From contig NZ_JBGEDP010000001.1 in the NCBI RefSeq assembly GCF_041206865.1, positions 5,394,001 through 5,458,000 of the forward strand: 64,000 nt of DNA, given 5' to 3'. Positions 47,972 through 63,396 of this stretch are shown here, piece after piece. This DNA comes from Mycobacterium sp. HUMS_12744610 (GTDB lineage: Bacteria > Actinomycetota > Actinomycetes > Mycobacteriales > Mycobacteriaceae). Made by a program: the position numbers and the translations under genes. Each line of letters starts with the position of its first letter. Positions within the stretch are counted from its first letter, which is position 1. The notes below the pieces were generated by a model that worked only from the letters and a program-made list of their open reading frames with translations, had not been told where the DNA came from and ran no database searches.

Positions 47972-48192
47972 TCACCAGGCTGCGGCGGCTACTGGCCTAC
48001 GAGATGAGCGTCGCCGAGTGGCTGGGACTGGCGGTGATCCTGGGGGCCCCGTACCTGATCGTCGGGGCGATCTGGTCGGCGACGCACACCGACCACCTGC
48101 GCGGCATGCAGGGCGCCGACCTCGTCGTGTCGTTCCTCGGCTCGATCGTGTCCTGGCCGGTGCTGCTGTTCTCCGACGTCTGCATGACGTAG
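47968..48192 (+). CDS. Small two-helix membrane protein
   Basis: A 74-aa protein starting at TTG 47968, sharing bases with the TetR stop (TTGA) and preceded by a strong ribosome site (GAGGAGAAAGG). Two hydrophobic segments (about 17-40 and 50-72). It is similar in pattern to the 88-aa protein at 46954-47220. Coupled translation with the TetR gene suggests the regulator controls it. Confidence 0.6.
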   Translation: MITRLRRLLAYEMSVAEWLGLAVILGAPYLIVGAIWSATHTDHLRGMQGADLVVSFLGSIVSWPVLLFSDVCMT

Positions 48193-48209
48193 CGACGCCC
48201 GCTCGCCGA

Positions 48210-48247
48210 TTTAGTCAGTCAAGACTGGACAGTTTTGACTGACTAAA
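48210..48247. promoter_or_regulatory. MarR operator: 13-bp perfect inverted repeat
   Basis: TTTAGTCAGTCAA (48210-48222) and TTGACTGACTAAA (48235-48247) are exact reverse complements, separated by 12 bases. The spacer overlaps smaller palindromic pieces (ACTG-GA-CAGT). It lies 15 bases before the MarR start, as expected for an autoregulated repressor. Confidence 0.8.
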
Positions 48248-48261
48248 TTAGCCTTGGCGGC

Positions 48262-48696
48262 ATGGACGGTACCGGCGATTCCGCGGCGGCGGCCGCGCGC
48301 GACCTGCGCGTGGTGATCGGCCGGCTGCGGCGCAGGCTGCGCGAGGTCGCGGTCGACGGCGACCTGACGCCGTCCCAGACGGCGGTGCTCATCCGGCTCT
48401 GGAAAGAGGGCCCTTCCTCGGCCGGGGTGTTGGCCGGTGCCGAGCGGATCCGGCCCCAGTCGATGGCCGCCATCGTCGCCGCCCTCGGCCGGCGCGGGCT
48501 CATCGAGCGGTCCCCGGATCCCGAAGACGGTCGGCGCCAGGTCATCTCGCTGACCGAGGCGGGCCGTGAGCGTGCCGCCAGCGACCGCCAGGCCCGGGAG
48601 GAATGGCTGGCGCGCACCATGCAGGAGCGCTACACCGAACGCGAACGCCGCGTCATCCTCGACGCGTTGTCGCTGCTGGAGCGCTTGACCGAGTGA
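48262..48696 (+). CDS. MarR-family transcriptional regulator
   Basis: A 144-aa winged-helix protein. The recognition helix region AERIRPQSMAAIVAALGRRGLI and the wing DPEDGRRQVI are typical. It probably represses itself and the following LLM oxidoreductase through the palindrome at 48210-48247 and releases on binding a small phenolic or other ligand (family knowledge). The oxidoreductase starts 20 bases downstream. Confidence 0.9.
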   Translation: MDGTGDSAAAAARDLRVVIGRLRRRLREVAVDGDLTPSQTAVLIRLWKEGPSSAGVLAGAERIRPQSMAAIVAALGRRGLIERSPDPEDGRRQVISLTEAGRERAASDRQAREEWLARTMQERYTERERRVILDALSLLERLTE

Positions 48697-48715
48697 TGAA
48701 AGGGTTTTAGCAGCA

Positions 48716-49585
48716 ATGGAATTGGGAGTGCATTTCATCGACTTTCTCCCCGGCGACCCCGCGGCCCTGGGGCCCACGCTGGCCGACGCGGCCACGGCCG
48801 CCGAGTACGGCGGCGCGACGTTGTTCACCCTGGCCGATCATCTGTTCCAGATGGAGAACGTCGGACGCGCCGACGACCCGTTCCTGGAGGGGTACACCTC
48901 CCTGGGCTTTCTGGCCGGCCGTACCTCGACGATCGAGTTGGGGCTGCTGGTCACCGGTGTCACCTACCGCTATCCCGGCCTGCTGGCCAAGGCGGTGACC
49001 ACCCTGGACGTGCTCTCCGGTGGCCGCTCGCTGCTGGGCCTGGGCGCGGCGTGGTACGACCGCGAACACATCGCCCTGGGCATCCCGTATCCGCCGCTGA
49101 GCGCGCGCTTCGAGATGCTGGAGGAGACGTTGCAGATCTGCGCCCAGATGTGGAGCGACGACAACGGGCCCTACGACGGCAAGCATTACCGGCTGGCGGA
49201 GACGATCTGTGTACCGCAACCGGTGCGGCGGCCCCCCGTGCTGATCGGCGGCGACGGCGAGCGCAAGACGCTGCGCCTGGTCGCGCAGTACGCCGACGTC
49301 TGGAACAGCACGACCAGCGATCCCGGCGAGTTGCAGCACAAGGTCGACGTCTTGCACCGGCACTGCGACGCGGTCGGCAGGGACCCCGCCGAGATCCGCA
49401 AGGCGGTCGGCGTGCCGGCCGATCCGTTCGCCGCCCCCGACGAGTACCTGCGGACGGTCGAACGCTACGCCGCGCTCGGCATCGGGATGATCAACGCGGG
49501 TCCGCTGCCCGGCAACCCGGACCCGGTCGGCTTCATCCGCCGCCTCGGGGACGAATTGATCCCCCGCCTCGGCGAAATCGGCTGA
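48716..49585 (+). CDS. LLM-class F420-dependent oxidoreductase
   Basis: A 289-aa luciferase-like protein from ATG 48716. Characteristic segments are FTLADHLFQM, LLVTGVTYRYPGLLAKAV, TTLDVLSGGRSLLGLGAAW and PVLIGGDGERKTLRLVA, as in F420-dependent glucose-6-phosphate-dehydrogenase relatives. Substrate unknown. It follows the marR gene and is probably its target, a layout common for detoxification enzymes. Confidence 0.88.
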   Translation: MELGVHFIDFLPGDPAALGPTLADAATAAEYGGATLFTLADHLFQMENVGRADDPFLEGYTSLGFLAGRTSTIELGLLVTGVTYRYPGLLAKAVTTLDVLSGGRSLLGLGAAWYDREHIALGIPYPPLSARFEMLEETLQICAQMWSDDNGPYDGKHYRLAETICVPQPVRRPPVLIGGDGERKTLRLVAQYADVWNSTTSDPGELQHKVDVLHRHCDAVGRDPAEIRKAVGVPADPFAAPDEYLRTVERYAALGIGMINAGPLPGNPDPVGFIRRLGDELIPRLGEIG

Positions 49586-49601
49586 ATCGCTTCGCCATCA
49601 C

Positions 49602-50102
49602 TCATCCGGGATAACGGGAGTAACACGCGTCCATGTCGCCGACCACGCCGCCCCGGAACGCGGCGATCGGGATGAAACCCGCCGGCACGCCGGCGCCGTC
49701 GGCGTCGCTGGCGACCAGGTGGTTGGTCAGCAAGCCGGCGACCGCCTCGTCGAGATCGCCGGCGGTCAGCAGCAGTTGGTGCTGCGCGGACGGGTCGACG
49801 GGCTCGGCCATCCTGCGGTGCACCACGCCGGTCAGGCATGCCGTCCGCAGCGCCGTCCACGGGCTGTGCATCGGCAGGTCGCGTTCGCGCTGCACCGCCA
49901 GCGCGTATCGCGACATCACGATCGACAGCGCGGTGTCGTCGCCCTGCGGCAACGCGTGCTGCCGCACGCCTTCGACCTTCGCCATCGAGGCGAGCGCGGG
50001 CAGGTCCACCACGATGGTGTTGCTGGCCGGGCAGTAGGACGCCGGCGGGCTCGGCCGCGCGTCGGCGCAGCCGACTGGCCGGTAGGCGTCCGCCGCGATG
50101 CG
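49602..50102 (-). pseudogene. lpqM: 3' remnant of lpqM (metallopeptidase-like lipoprotein)
   Basis: A minus frame ending at 49602 reads as the C-terminal about 165 residues of an LpqM/YpfJ-like protein: PASYCPASNTIVVDL, then helices with ALSIVMSRYAL and a C-terminal GDMDACYSRYPG. The zinc motif, signal peptide and lipobox are missing. The frame runs into the end of a 13E12-type gene at 50105, and lpqL, its normal neighbour, lies on the far side of that gene. The start of the visible frame at 50012 is therefore only an internal codon. Identity rests on weak similarity plus position. Confidence 0.55.
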
Positions 50103-50104
50103 AG

Positions 50105-51583
50105 TCAGAACGGCGGCGGGTCGTCGTCAGCTGCGGGCGGTGCGGGTCCGAAGTAGATGTGGCTGGCGGATTTTCGGGCCGCGCGGGCTTCGCGGTTTCT
50201 TCGGCGTTCGGCCGCCACGCGATAGGCGCGGTCCTGGGGGCGGGTGCGCCGGCGTCTGGGCATCGTCGCGCTGCGGTCGCCGCAGTAGCCCTGGGGTGGG
50301 ATGTCGATTTCGGGGGCCGGGCAGCCCCCGACCGCGCGCGCCAAACTCGGGAACAGCAACGCGCTGCCCGGGGTGGTGACATAGGTGTGCCCGGACGGGG
50401 CGGTCAGGATCAGGGTGCCGTCGGGCAGCTGCTTTTCGGCCCAGCCTAGGAAAGTTTTGACCAGATGGTGAGTTTTGCAGTAACACTTGAGGTTTGCCGC
50501 GTGGGTCGGCCCACCCTGGGCATACGGGATGGTGTGGTCGAGCTCGCAGTCAAAGGACGGACGCTCGCAGCCGGGCCAGCGGCACGTCAGGTCCCGGCAG
50601 CGCACGAAATCGGCCAACGCCTTCGACGGCACATAGCCCGGCTCGGGGGCGGCGTCCCCGGGATGAACCAGCGGCACGAGTGTGGCCGTCGCCGCGAGTT
50701 CGGCCACCAGGTCCGGGCTGATCAAGCCGTCGGCGCACACCTGCGACCCCGGCGCCCCACCGCCGTGCACGGTGGATTGTTCGGCCAGCACATGGACCAC
50801 CACCGGCGGCGCCCCCGCCCCGCCCCCGGCCGGGCAATCGTCGCGCCCGCAGCGACACCCCAGCCGATCCGCCCCGCCGACCAACGCCCCCAGGGCATCC
50901 GCGCGCCGCTCAACCCGCGAGCGCGGGTCCCCGGCACACACCGTGCCCGCCAGCTTGTCCAACCGTTGATCGAGCGCGCGGGCATCCGGGGTCAGCACGT
51001 AGCCGCGCAACTGTGAGAGCCCGCCCACCCCCTCGTCGAACTCCACCCGGCGCCCGGGCCGTTCCTCACGCCGACGCCGCACCGCATCGGCGTCGACCCG
51101 GGCCACGATCCTGTCGACGGCCCCGGCCACCCGGCTCCGCGTCATCGAGGGCCACCGCGCCACCGCCACCGCCAACTGCCCATCCACGGCAGCCAAAATG
51201 TCCGGATCGGTGATCAAGTCGGTGCGGTAGACGATGGTGGCGAACAACCGGAAGTCGATATCCCCGGCCGCAAAGACCGCCCCCACCTGCGGCAACCGCT
51301 CGCGCATGGCCCGCGCATAGTGCACCCGGCTGGCGGCCAACCCCTGCCCGATCCGCAACGCCGCCCCCACCTCGGCGGCCACCGCCGCCATCGTGTCGAT
51401 CGCCCAGTCCTCGGCCTCCTCACCCTGGGCCAGCCGATACCCGAACAACTCCCCGATGGCCACCAAACCCGCCGCGGCCGCCCTGTTCTCCGTCCGCGCG
51501 GCAGCCGTGATCCGATCCACCAAGCCCGCCGGAGCCGCCTGCCCTTCGAACATACAAGCGAGTAAACCAGAGGGGTCTGACAC
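50105..51583 (-). CDS. 13E12-family HNH endonuclease-domain protein (DUF222)
   Basis: A 492-aa protein (GTG 51583; ATG 51553 is an alternative). The N-terminal DUF222 helical part covers about 1-300; the C-terminal HNH nuclease reads CRWPGCERPSFDCELDH, then AANLKCYCKTHHLVKT. This is the protein of REP13E12-type repeats, which move or duplicate within mycobacterial genomes. Here it sits exactly at the break point of the lpqM remnant. Terminal repeats were not recognised by eye. Confidence 0.88.
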   Translation of the reverse strand: MSDPSGLLACMFEGQAAPAGLVDRITAAARTENRAAAAGLVAIGELFGYRLAQGEEAEDWAIDTMAAVAAEVGAALRIGQGLAASRVHYARAMRERLPQVGAVFAAGDIDFRLFATIVYRTDLITDPDILAAVDGQLAVAVARWPSMTRSRVAGAVDRIVARVDADAVRRRREERPGRRVEFDEGVGGLSQLRGYVLTPDARALDQRLDKLAGTVCAGDPRSRVERRADALGALVGGADRLGCRCGRDDCPAGGGAGAPPVVVHVLAEQSTVHGGGAPGSQVCADGLISPDLVAELAATATLVPLVHPGDAAPEPGYVPSKALADFVRCRDLTCRWPGCERPSFDCELDHTIPYAQGGPTHAANLKCYCKTHHLVKTFLGWAEKQLPDGTLILTAPSGHTYVTTPGSALLFPSLARAVGGCPAPEIDIPPQGYCGDRSATMPRRRRTRPQDRAYRVAAERRRNREARAARKSASHIYFGPAPPAADDDPPPF

Positions 51584-51657
51584 GGCGATCGGACCGCTCG
51601 CCCCGATGGACTCCGCGTGGCCGCCCGGTCAGCGGCAAGACCGACCCGGATCGTGGC

Positions 51658-53160
51658 TCAGGGCTTGGCCAGCAGGTGCCGAGTCCGGTCCGCCATCACC
51701 GGAACGCCATTGCGGCCCTTGACATCCTGGGCGTAAAGACCGACCGCGTAGGCCACACCCCCACCGTTGATCCCCAGTGCGCTGCGGTCGATGTGGTCGA
51801 GGGTGTCGGTCTTCTCGTGATAGTTGGGGTCGAAGGGCTGGCCGGCGGTGCCGCCCCACAGCTTGGCCTGCTCCTCGGACTTCTTGCTCTCGGCCCCGGA
51901 GAACAGCCCGCCCGCGGGGATGCCGGCCAGCGTGAACCCGTCGTAGTCCGAGCGCCCGTCGAACGCGGTGTCCTGCGCGGTCTTGCCGGCGTTGTCCAGG
52001 TAGGCGGCCAGCGTGCGTTCGATACCGGCCGAGCCCTCCGGCACCACCGGCTGGCCGCGGGAATCCGCCGGCAGCGACTGGTCCCCGTCGTAGGTGAAGT
52101 AGCCGGGGTTGGGCGATGCCAGCATGTCGAAATTCAGATACAGAGCAATGGCTTTGAGTCCCTTGACGTCCAGGGACTCGACATAGTTGCGCGAGCCGAT
52201 GAGCCCGAGTTCCTCGGCACCCCAGAATCCGAACCGCACCGCGTTGTGCACCTGCGGCGAATTCCCTAGCTGGACCGCGGTTTCCAGAACCGCGGCGACC
52301 CCGGATCCGTTGTCGTTGATCCCGGGCCCGGCGGCCACGCTGTCCAGATGCGCGCCCGCCATCACGACATCGGTGGGCGAGCCCGTCTTGGTCTGGGCGA
52401 TCACGTTGCGGGCTTTGAAGTTCTGGCTGGAGGCAACCAGCTTGATCGTGGTCGGGCCCGGCTGGGCGCGCAGTCGCAGGCCGGTGGACTTGGTGACGCT
52501 CACCACCGGGATCTTGACGTCGGTGTTGGCCCCGAGCGTGCCACCCATCTGCTGTTCGTCGACGTTGTCAGCGACGATCATCGCCACCGCGCCGGCCTGG
52601 GCGGCTGCGTCCTCCTTCTGCGCGAAGGGGCACGTGCCGCGGTCCACCAGCACCACCGCGCCGCGCGCCGGCAACCGGTCGTAGTCAGCGGGCTTGCAGC
52701 CCGACGCATCTCCGGTGGCGGGGACGACCACCAGCGGGCCGCTCACCCCGTCCGCCGGGGTGCCCAGGCTGAACTCCAGCGCGTGCGCCTCCACGGTCGC
52801 GCCGCCGACCGTCACCATCGGCTTCTCGGCGTGGAAGACGCGCGCCGAGAACTCGGGCGTCTGGACGTCGAAACCGCTGTGGCGCAACGTCTCGACGACA
52901 TAGTCGACGCTGGCCTCGTACCCGGGCGTACCGACGGCCCGGGTGCCGTTGTTGGCGTTGGCGATGTCCTGCAGTTTGGACAGGCGCGCCATCATCGCGT
53001 CGGTGGTGACCTTGCGATGCAGGGTGGTCGCGAACTTCACCGCGTCGGCGTTGCCGGTCGCCTGCTGGTATTTGGTGGAGCAGTGGGAGCAGCCGGTCGA
53101 CAGCGCGGCCAGGGCGACGACTGCCAGTACCGCCGCGGGCGGCTTTGATTTGTTCAGCAT
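51658..53160 (-). CDS. lpqL: M28-family aminopeptidase lipoprotein LpqL
   Basis: A 500-aa protein. The signal peptide ends in lipobox LSTGC (Cys24). A PA insert domain (about 130-240; GPLVVVPATGDASGCKPADY region) lies within the peptidase. Zinc ligands and catalytic residues are in AGAHLDSV, INDNGSGVAAVLE, FWGAEELGLIGS, LNFDMLASPN and YHEKTDTLDHI, the complete M28 set. It acts at the cell surface, trimming peptides with an N-terminal preference that is not evident. Confidence 0.93.
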   Translation of the reverse strand: MLNKSKPPAAVLAVVALAALSTGCSHCSTKYQQATGNADAVKFATTLHRKVTTDAMMARLSKLQDIANANNGTRAVGTPGYEASVDYVVETLRHSGFDVQTPEFSARVFHAEKPMVTVGGATVEAHALEFSLGTPADGVSGPLVVVPATGDASGCKPADYDRLPARGAVVLVDRGTCPFAQKEDAAAQAGAVAMIVADNVDEQQMGGTLGANTDVKIPVVSVTKSTGLRLRAQPGPTTIKLVASSQNFKARNVIAQTKTGSPTDVVMAGAHLDSVAAGPGINDNGSGVAAVLETAVQLGNSPQVHNAVRFGFWGAEELGLIGSRNYVESLDVKGLKAIALYLNFDMLASPNPGYFTYDGDQSLPADSRGQPVVPEGSAGIERTLAAYLDNAGKTAQDTAFDGRSDYDGFTLAGIPAGGLFSGAESKKSEEQAKLWGGTAGQPFDPNYHEKTDTLDHIDRSALGINGGGVAYAVGLYAQDVKGRNGVPVMADRTRHLLAKP

Positions 53161-53256
53161 CGCGCCCCAGGTTAGACCCGGATCAGGCGTGTAGTGCGTG
53201 CAACGGCGCGAACGGCATGTTGCGCACCACCAACCAGCCCCTCACCATGACCAGTG

Positions 53257-53610
53257 TCACCGCCGCCGACCACCCGCCACCCGACCGTAGGTCCACGCCA
53301 GGTACGCCCACGCCGACAGCACCACCGCCAGCAGGTCCAGCGCGTTGAACCGGGTGGCGCCGAGCAGATCGCCGTGCAGCAGGCAGTACAGCATGCGCAG
53401 GCTGCCGAAGCCGGGGCAGTCGATTCCCAGCAGCTCCTTGGTCGGGCAGACCGGCAGCGGGCCGTTAGGCGTCGTCGGGTCGCCCACCCAGACCGCGCCA
53501 CACACCGCCGCCGCGGCCGCGGCCACCGCCAGCGACGCCCCCAGGCCCGCCGCGACCGGCCCCCGGCGGGTCACTATCAGCGCGAGCCCCGCTTCAGAAC
53601 ATCGCGGCAA
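53257..53610 (-). CDS. DUF2752 membrane protein
   Basis: Up to 117 aa (TTG 53610; GTG 53574 would give 105 aa). Two hydrophobic helices surround the DUF2752 signature CPTKELLGIDCPGFGSLRMLY, and a basic tail follows. Proteins of this family are commonly encoded next to CD225/dispanin genes, as here, where the start overlaps the CD225 stop. Function unknown. Confidence 0.75.
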   Translation of the reverse strand: MPRCSEAGLALIVTRRGPVAAGLGASLAVAAAAAAVCGAVWVGDPTTPNGPLPVCPTKELLGIDCPGFGSLRMLYCLLHGDLLGATRFNALDLLAVVLSAWAYLAWTYGRVAGGRRR

Positions 53611-53862
53611 GCATCGCCGTGCTGGTGTCGGAGGCGTTGAAGGCGCCCGCCAGAGCCGGGATCACGTTGATCGCGATGACGACCAGGCGATGATGACCGA
53701 CCACATCACCCACTTCTTGGCACTGTCGGCGGAGGCCTGCGCCTCGACGTAACGCCCCTGGGCCCATAGCGCGTTGACCTGACCGGACTTGACGGTCGCC
53801 ACGATCCCGAACGGAAGGCAACAGGGCCGGGGTATGGCATAGTCGGCGCATAGCCCTACTGA
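53594..53862 (-). pseudogene. CD225/dispanin-like membrane protein, frameshifted
   Basis: Two minus frames together encode one CD225 domain: CCLPFGIVATVKSGQVNALW and KKWVMWSVIIA in the first, then VVIAINVIPALAGAF in the second. They join if one C is added in the short C-run near 53688 (ATCGCCTGG instead of ATCGCCCTGG). The N-terminal helix is also shortened. Either a real one-base deletion or a sequencing error. Confidence 0.6.
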
Positions 53863-53883
53863 TCCCGGTTCAGGAGTTTCGGT

Positions 53884-54408
53884 TTGTCCCATTCCAGCAA
53901 TGCACTGCGGATCGCGGCGCTCACGGTGCTCGCGCTCGGCCTGGTCTGCACGGGCGCCGCCCCCGCCACCGCCGATCCCAACACGGGAAACCAGTCCGAC
54001 ATCGACACGCTGTCCAACACGCTGTCGAAGGGGTACGAACTGAAAGACTGCACCCCCCAACCCATCGCACCGGGCCAGCTGGCCTCGCTGCAGTGCGGCC
54101 AGAGCCGCGATCCCAACGGGCCCGCCGAGGCGAAGTACATCCTGTTCAGCAATGGCAACGATCTGGGCAACATGTTCAAAACCAGCATCAAAGAGGAAAC
54201 CCTGGCCAACTGCGGGAACGAGAAGTCCCCGACGAAGTGGCACCAGGGCAGCTCCGCCACCAGTAACGCCGGGCAGGTGGCGTGCGGGTCCTTCCAGGAC
54301 GCCGCCGAGGTCATCTGGACCGTCGACGCCAAGAACGTGTTGAGCTACATCCGGGCGTCCAACAACGACGTCCCCGCGCTCTATGAGTGGTGGCGGAACA
54401 ACGGCTGA
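53884..54408 (+). CDS. Secreted protein of unknown function with four cysteines
   Basis: A 174-aa protein starting at TTG 53884, preceded seven bases upstream by AGGAG. Signal peptide of about 31 residues (hydrophobic LTVLALGLV, then a TAAPATA-type end). The mature part has four cysteines (in LKDCTPQ, LQCGQS, LANCGN and VACGSF) that could form two disulfides, and ends with LYEWWRNNG. It is not recognised as a known enzyme; related small secreted proteins occur in mycobacteria. Its stop is adjacent to that of the convergent SGNH hydrolase. Confidence 0.65.
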   Translation: MSHSSNALRIAALTVLALGLVCTGAAPATADPNTGNQSDIDTLSNTLSKGYELKDCTPQPIAPGQLASLQCGQSRDPNGPAEAKYILFSNGNDLGNMFKTSIKEETLANCGNEKSPTKWHQGSSATSNAGQVACGSFQDAAEVIWTVDAKNVLSYIRASNNDVPALYEWWRNNG

Positions 54409-56123
<1,715 letters not shown>

Positions 56124-56127
<4 letters not shown>

Positions 56128-57140
56128 CGCTGCGCCCCGACCGGCTCGAGCTCGGCGAGGATGTGTTCGGCGGTCCACGGCGCCAACAGGAAGCCCGACC
56201 GCCCGTGACCGGCGGCCACCAGCGTGCGCGCGTCCAGCCGTCCCACGAGCGGCAGGTTGTCGGGCGTCATCGGGCGCAGGCCCGCGGCGCACTCGGCCAG
56301 CTCGTACTCGCCCAGCGCGGGCAGCACCGCGCACGCGTCGTCGAGCAGGTCACGCACCCCGGACACCACCGGGGCGGTGTCGTGACCGTGTTCGTACTGG
56401 GTGGCCCCGACGACCACCCCGTCGTGACGCGGCACCAGGTACACCTGCCGCCCGTGCACACGGGCCCGAATCACCCTCTGCGGCACCGGCATACACCCCT
56501 TTCTCCAGCGCAGACGCAGCACCTCGCCCTTCACCGGGCGCACCGGCAGGCCGGGCCACAGCGCGGGCGCGTCCACGCCGTTGGCGATCACCACCGCGTC
56601 GCCGCCGGCTCCGGACAATTCGCTCACCGGCGGGGCCCAGCGCACCCCGAGGCGCTCGCAGTCCGCGCCCAGCGCGTCGAGCACGCCCCGGTTGTCCACC
56701 GCCAGCTCGGTGGGCGCCCGGAATCCGTGCCGGATGCCCTGCGCCAGCAGGGGTTCGACGTCACGGGCCGCCGACTCCCAGATCACGGGATGGCCCTGCG
56801 CGGAGAGCCAGTCGGCCACGGTGCGCAGGTCCGCGACGTCGGCCCGGTCGACGGCGACCACCAGCGACTCGCGCGCGGTGACCACCTCGGGCGGCAGGCC
56901 GTCCAGGAACCCGCCCTCGCGCCACAGCCGCAGCGACTCCAGGCCCAGGTGCAGCAACCGCTCCTCGCCGGGCCAGCCCTCGCTGTGCGGGGCCAGCATC
57001 CCGCCGGCCACCCAGGAGGCGCCCCGGTCCCCGGTGCGGTGCACCCGCACCGACCAGCCGGCGCGCGCCGCCGCGCGTGCCACCGCAAGCCCGATGACGC
57101 CGCCGCCGATGACGGCCAGCGACCGCGAATCTGGCGGCAT
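56124..57140 (-). CDS. thiO: Glycine oxidase ThiO
   Basis: A 338-aa FAD enzyme starting at ATG 57140 (MPPDSRSLAVIGGG). The frame extends 24 bases upstream to 57164, but that start is inside the riboswitch. It has VIGGGVIGLAVA for FAD, RPVKGEVLRL, YLVPRHDG and the C-terminal GHGRSGFLLAPW. It oxidises glycine to the imine used by ThiG. First gene of a TPP-controlled operon. Confidence 0.94.
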
Positions 57141-57255
57141 GTTCGGCCTCCCTATCGCCGGCATTACCCGGATCAGGTGTGACGGTAAGGGCAGATCCGG
57201 TCCTCCCGGCTGTGCCCACTCTCAGCCCCGCAGCTACCCGGGGCTCCCGTGTTGT
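57141..57255 (-). promoter_or_regulatory. TPP riboswitch upstream of thiO
   Basis: On the minus strand the order is CACGGGAGCCCC, GGGGCTGAGAG, ACACCTGATCCGGGTAATGC and ATAGGGAGG. These are the THI-box landmarks, and the end is five bases from thiO ATG 57140. The last GGGAGG may double as the ribosome site, so sequestering it would control translation. The divergent thiE start is at 57296 and is not covered by this element. Confidence 0.95.
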
Positions 57256-57295
57256 GTATTTCCCGGGTTCCACGCTAGCGCGCTAGCGTCGCGGT

Positions 57296-57964
57296 GTGCA
57301 GACACGCGTCTCCGCTCTGGCCGCAGCGCGGCTCTACCTGTGCACCGACGCCCGCCGCGAGCGCGGCGACCTGGCCCAGTTCGCCGACGCCGCCCTGGCC
57401 GGTGGGGTCGACGTCATCCAGCTGCGCGACAAAGGATCGGCCGGGGAGCAGCGGTTCGGGCCGCTGGAGGCGCGCGACGAGCTGGCCGCCCTCGAGATCC
57501 TCGCCGACGCGGCGCTCCGACACGGCGCCCTGTTCGCGGTCAACGACCGCGCCGACATCGCCCGCGCGGCCGGCGCCGACGTGCTGCATCTGGGGCAGGG
57601 CGACCTGCCGCTGGAGGTGGCGCGCGACTTCGTCGGGCCGGACATGCTGATCGGCCTGTCCACCCACGACCCCGACCAGCTCGCCGCCGCCCACGGCGCG
57701 GCCGATTACTTCTGCGTCGGGCCCTGCTGGCCCACCCCCACCAAGCCGGGCCGCGCGGCGCCGGGCCTGCGGCTGGTAAGCGCCGCCGCCCGGCTGCGCA
57801 CCGACAAGCCGTGGTTCGCGATCGGCGGCATCGACGCGCAGCGCCTGCCCGACGTGCTCGCCGCCGGCGCCCGCCGCGTCGTGGTGGTGCGCGCGATCAC
57901 CGCGGCCCAGGATCCCCGGGCGGCGGCGCAACGGCTCAAGTCGGCGCTTGCAGCAGCGAGCTGA
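57296..57964 (+). CDS. thiE: Thiamine-phosphate synthase
   Basis: A 222-aa TIM-barrel from GTG 57296. It has [46 protein letters not shown] and [11 protein letters not shown]. It joins pyrimidine diphosphate and thiazole phosphate to form thiamine phosphate. It is divergent from thiO; the last 29 bases overlap the convergent mutT3 end. Confidence 0.96.
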   Translation: MQTRVSALAAARLYLCTDARRERGDLAQFADAALAGGVDVIQLRDKGSAGEQRFGPLEARDELAALEILADAALRHGALFAVNDRADIARAAGADVLHLGQGDLPLEVARDFVGPDMLIGLSTHDPDQLAAAHGAADYFCVGPCWPTPTKPGRAAPGLRLVSAAARLRTDKPWFAIGGIDAQRLPDVLAAGARRVVVVRAITAAQDPRAAAQRLKSALAAAS

Positions 57965-58607
57965 TCCGGCGGCTCAGCGGCGAGGGCGCCTGGTCCTCCC
58001 GAAGCGGGGGGCCGGGCATGCACCACACGAACGCCTCGTCGTCGATCCGCAGGGTGCGCGGCAGGTGGTGCCGTCGCTCGTCGCCGGCCTCCAGCGGGAC
58101 CAGCGCCGGTTCGGTGCGCAGCCGGTGCCAGCTGGCGGCGAAACCGGGGTGCAGCGGCAGTGCGGCCACTTCGTCCTCGGCGACCCAGCGCATCTCGGTG
58201 CTTTCCATGTTCGGCTCGGTGTGCAGCAACTCCCCGGCGTCGGCGACCACGGTGGTGTAGCTCCAGCGGGTGCCGGCGATCCCCGACACCTCGGCGGTGA
58301 CCACCGTCGCCCGCACGACCAGCAGCTCGACGTGCAGGCCGGCTTCTTCGTGCGCCTCTCGCACGGCCGTCTGCTCCGGGCTCTCGTGGCTGTCGCGGGC
58401 GCCGCCCGGCAAGCCCCAGGTGCCACCCTGATGGCTCCACACCGCCCGGTGCTGCAGCAGCACCGCCGGGGTGCCGTCGGGCCGCGGGGCCCGCAGCAAC
58501 AGACCGGCCGCGCCGTACCGGCCCCAGTAGTGAGCGCCGTTCTCGGATATCACCCACCCGTCGCCGTCGCCGTGCACGCGTTCAGAATAGGCGCGGGTCA
58601 TTTGCAT
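57936..58607 (-). CDS. mutT3: Nudix hydrolase MutT3
   Basis: A 223-aa protein with a Nudix box reading [12 protein letters not shown] then [11 protein letters not shown], matching GX5EX7REUXEEXGU. An internal [13 protein letters not shown] segment and the length fit MutT3 of mycobacteria, a nucleotide-pool sanitising enzyme acting on oxidised dGTP. Start at ATG 58607 or 58601. It overlaps the 3' end of thiE by 29 bases. Confidence 0.88.
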   Translation of the reverse strand: MQMTRAYSERVHGDGDGWVISENGAHYWGRYGAAGLLLRAPRPDGTPAVLLQHRAVWSHQGGTWGLPGGARDSHESPEQTAVREAHEEAGLHVELLVVRATVVTAEVSGIAGTRWSYTTVVADAGELLHTEPNMESTEMRWVAEDEVAALPLHPGFAASWHRLRTEPALVPLEAGDERRHHLPRTLRIDDEAFVWCMPGPPLREDQAPSPLSRRISSLLQAPT

Positions 58608-58702
58608 CGGCCTCCCACATCATCGGGAACATCCTCTTAGAATTCGCTTATAGAAGTTGGTGCCGTGAATCCCCGAGGCCGAGAGACGAGGTCTGCACAC
58701 AC

Positions 58703-63317
<4,615 letters not shown>

Positions 63318-63396
63318 GGGCCGGGGCCTTTCCGCCGCCTCGCGCGACTTCGCTTCTCCACAGCGAAAACATAGGTAGCCGCCGCACAGTTGAGTG

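Noticed and set aside
57141..57164. Upstream start of thiO at 57164
   Set aside because: It lies inside the conserved TPP aptamer, and ATG 57140 follows the GGGAGG ribosome-site-like end of the aptamer.
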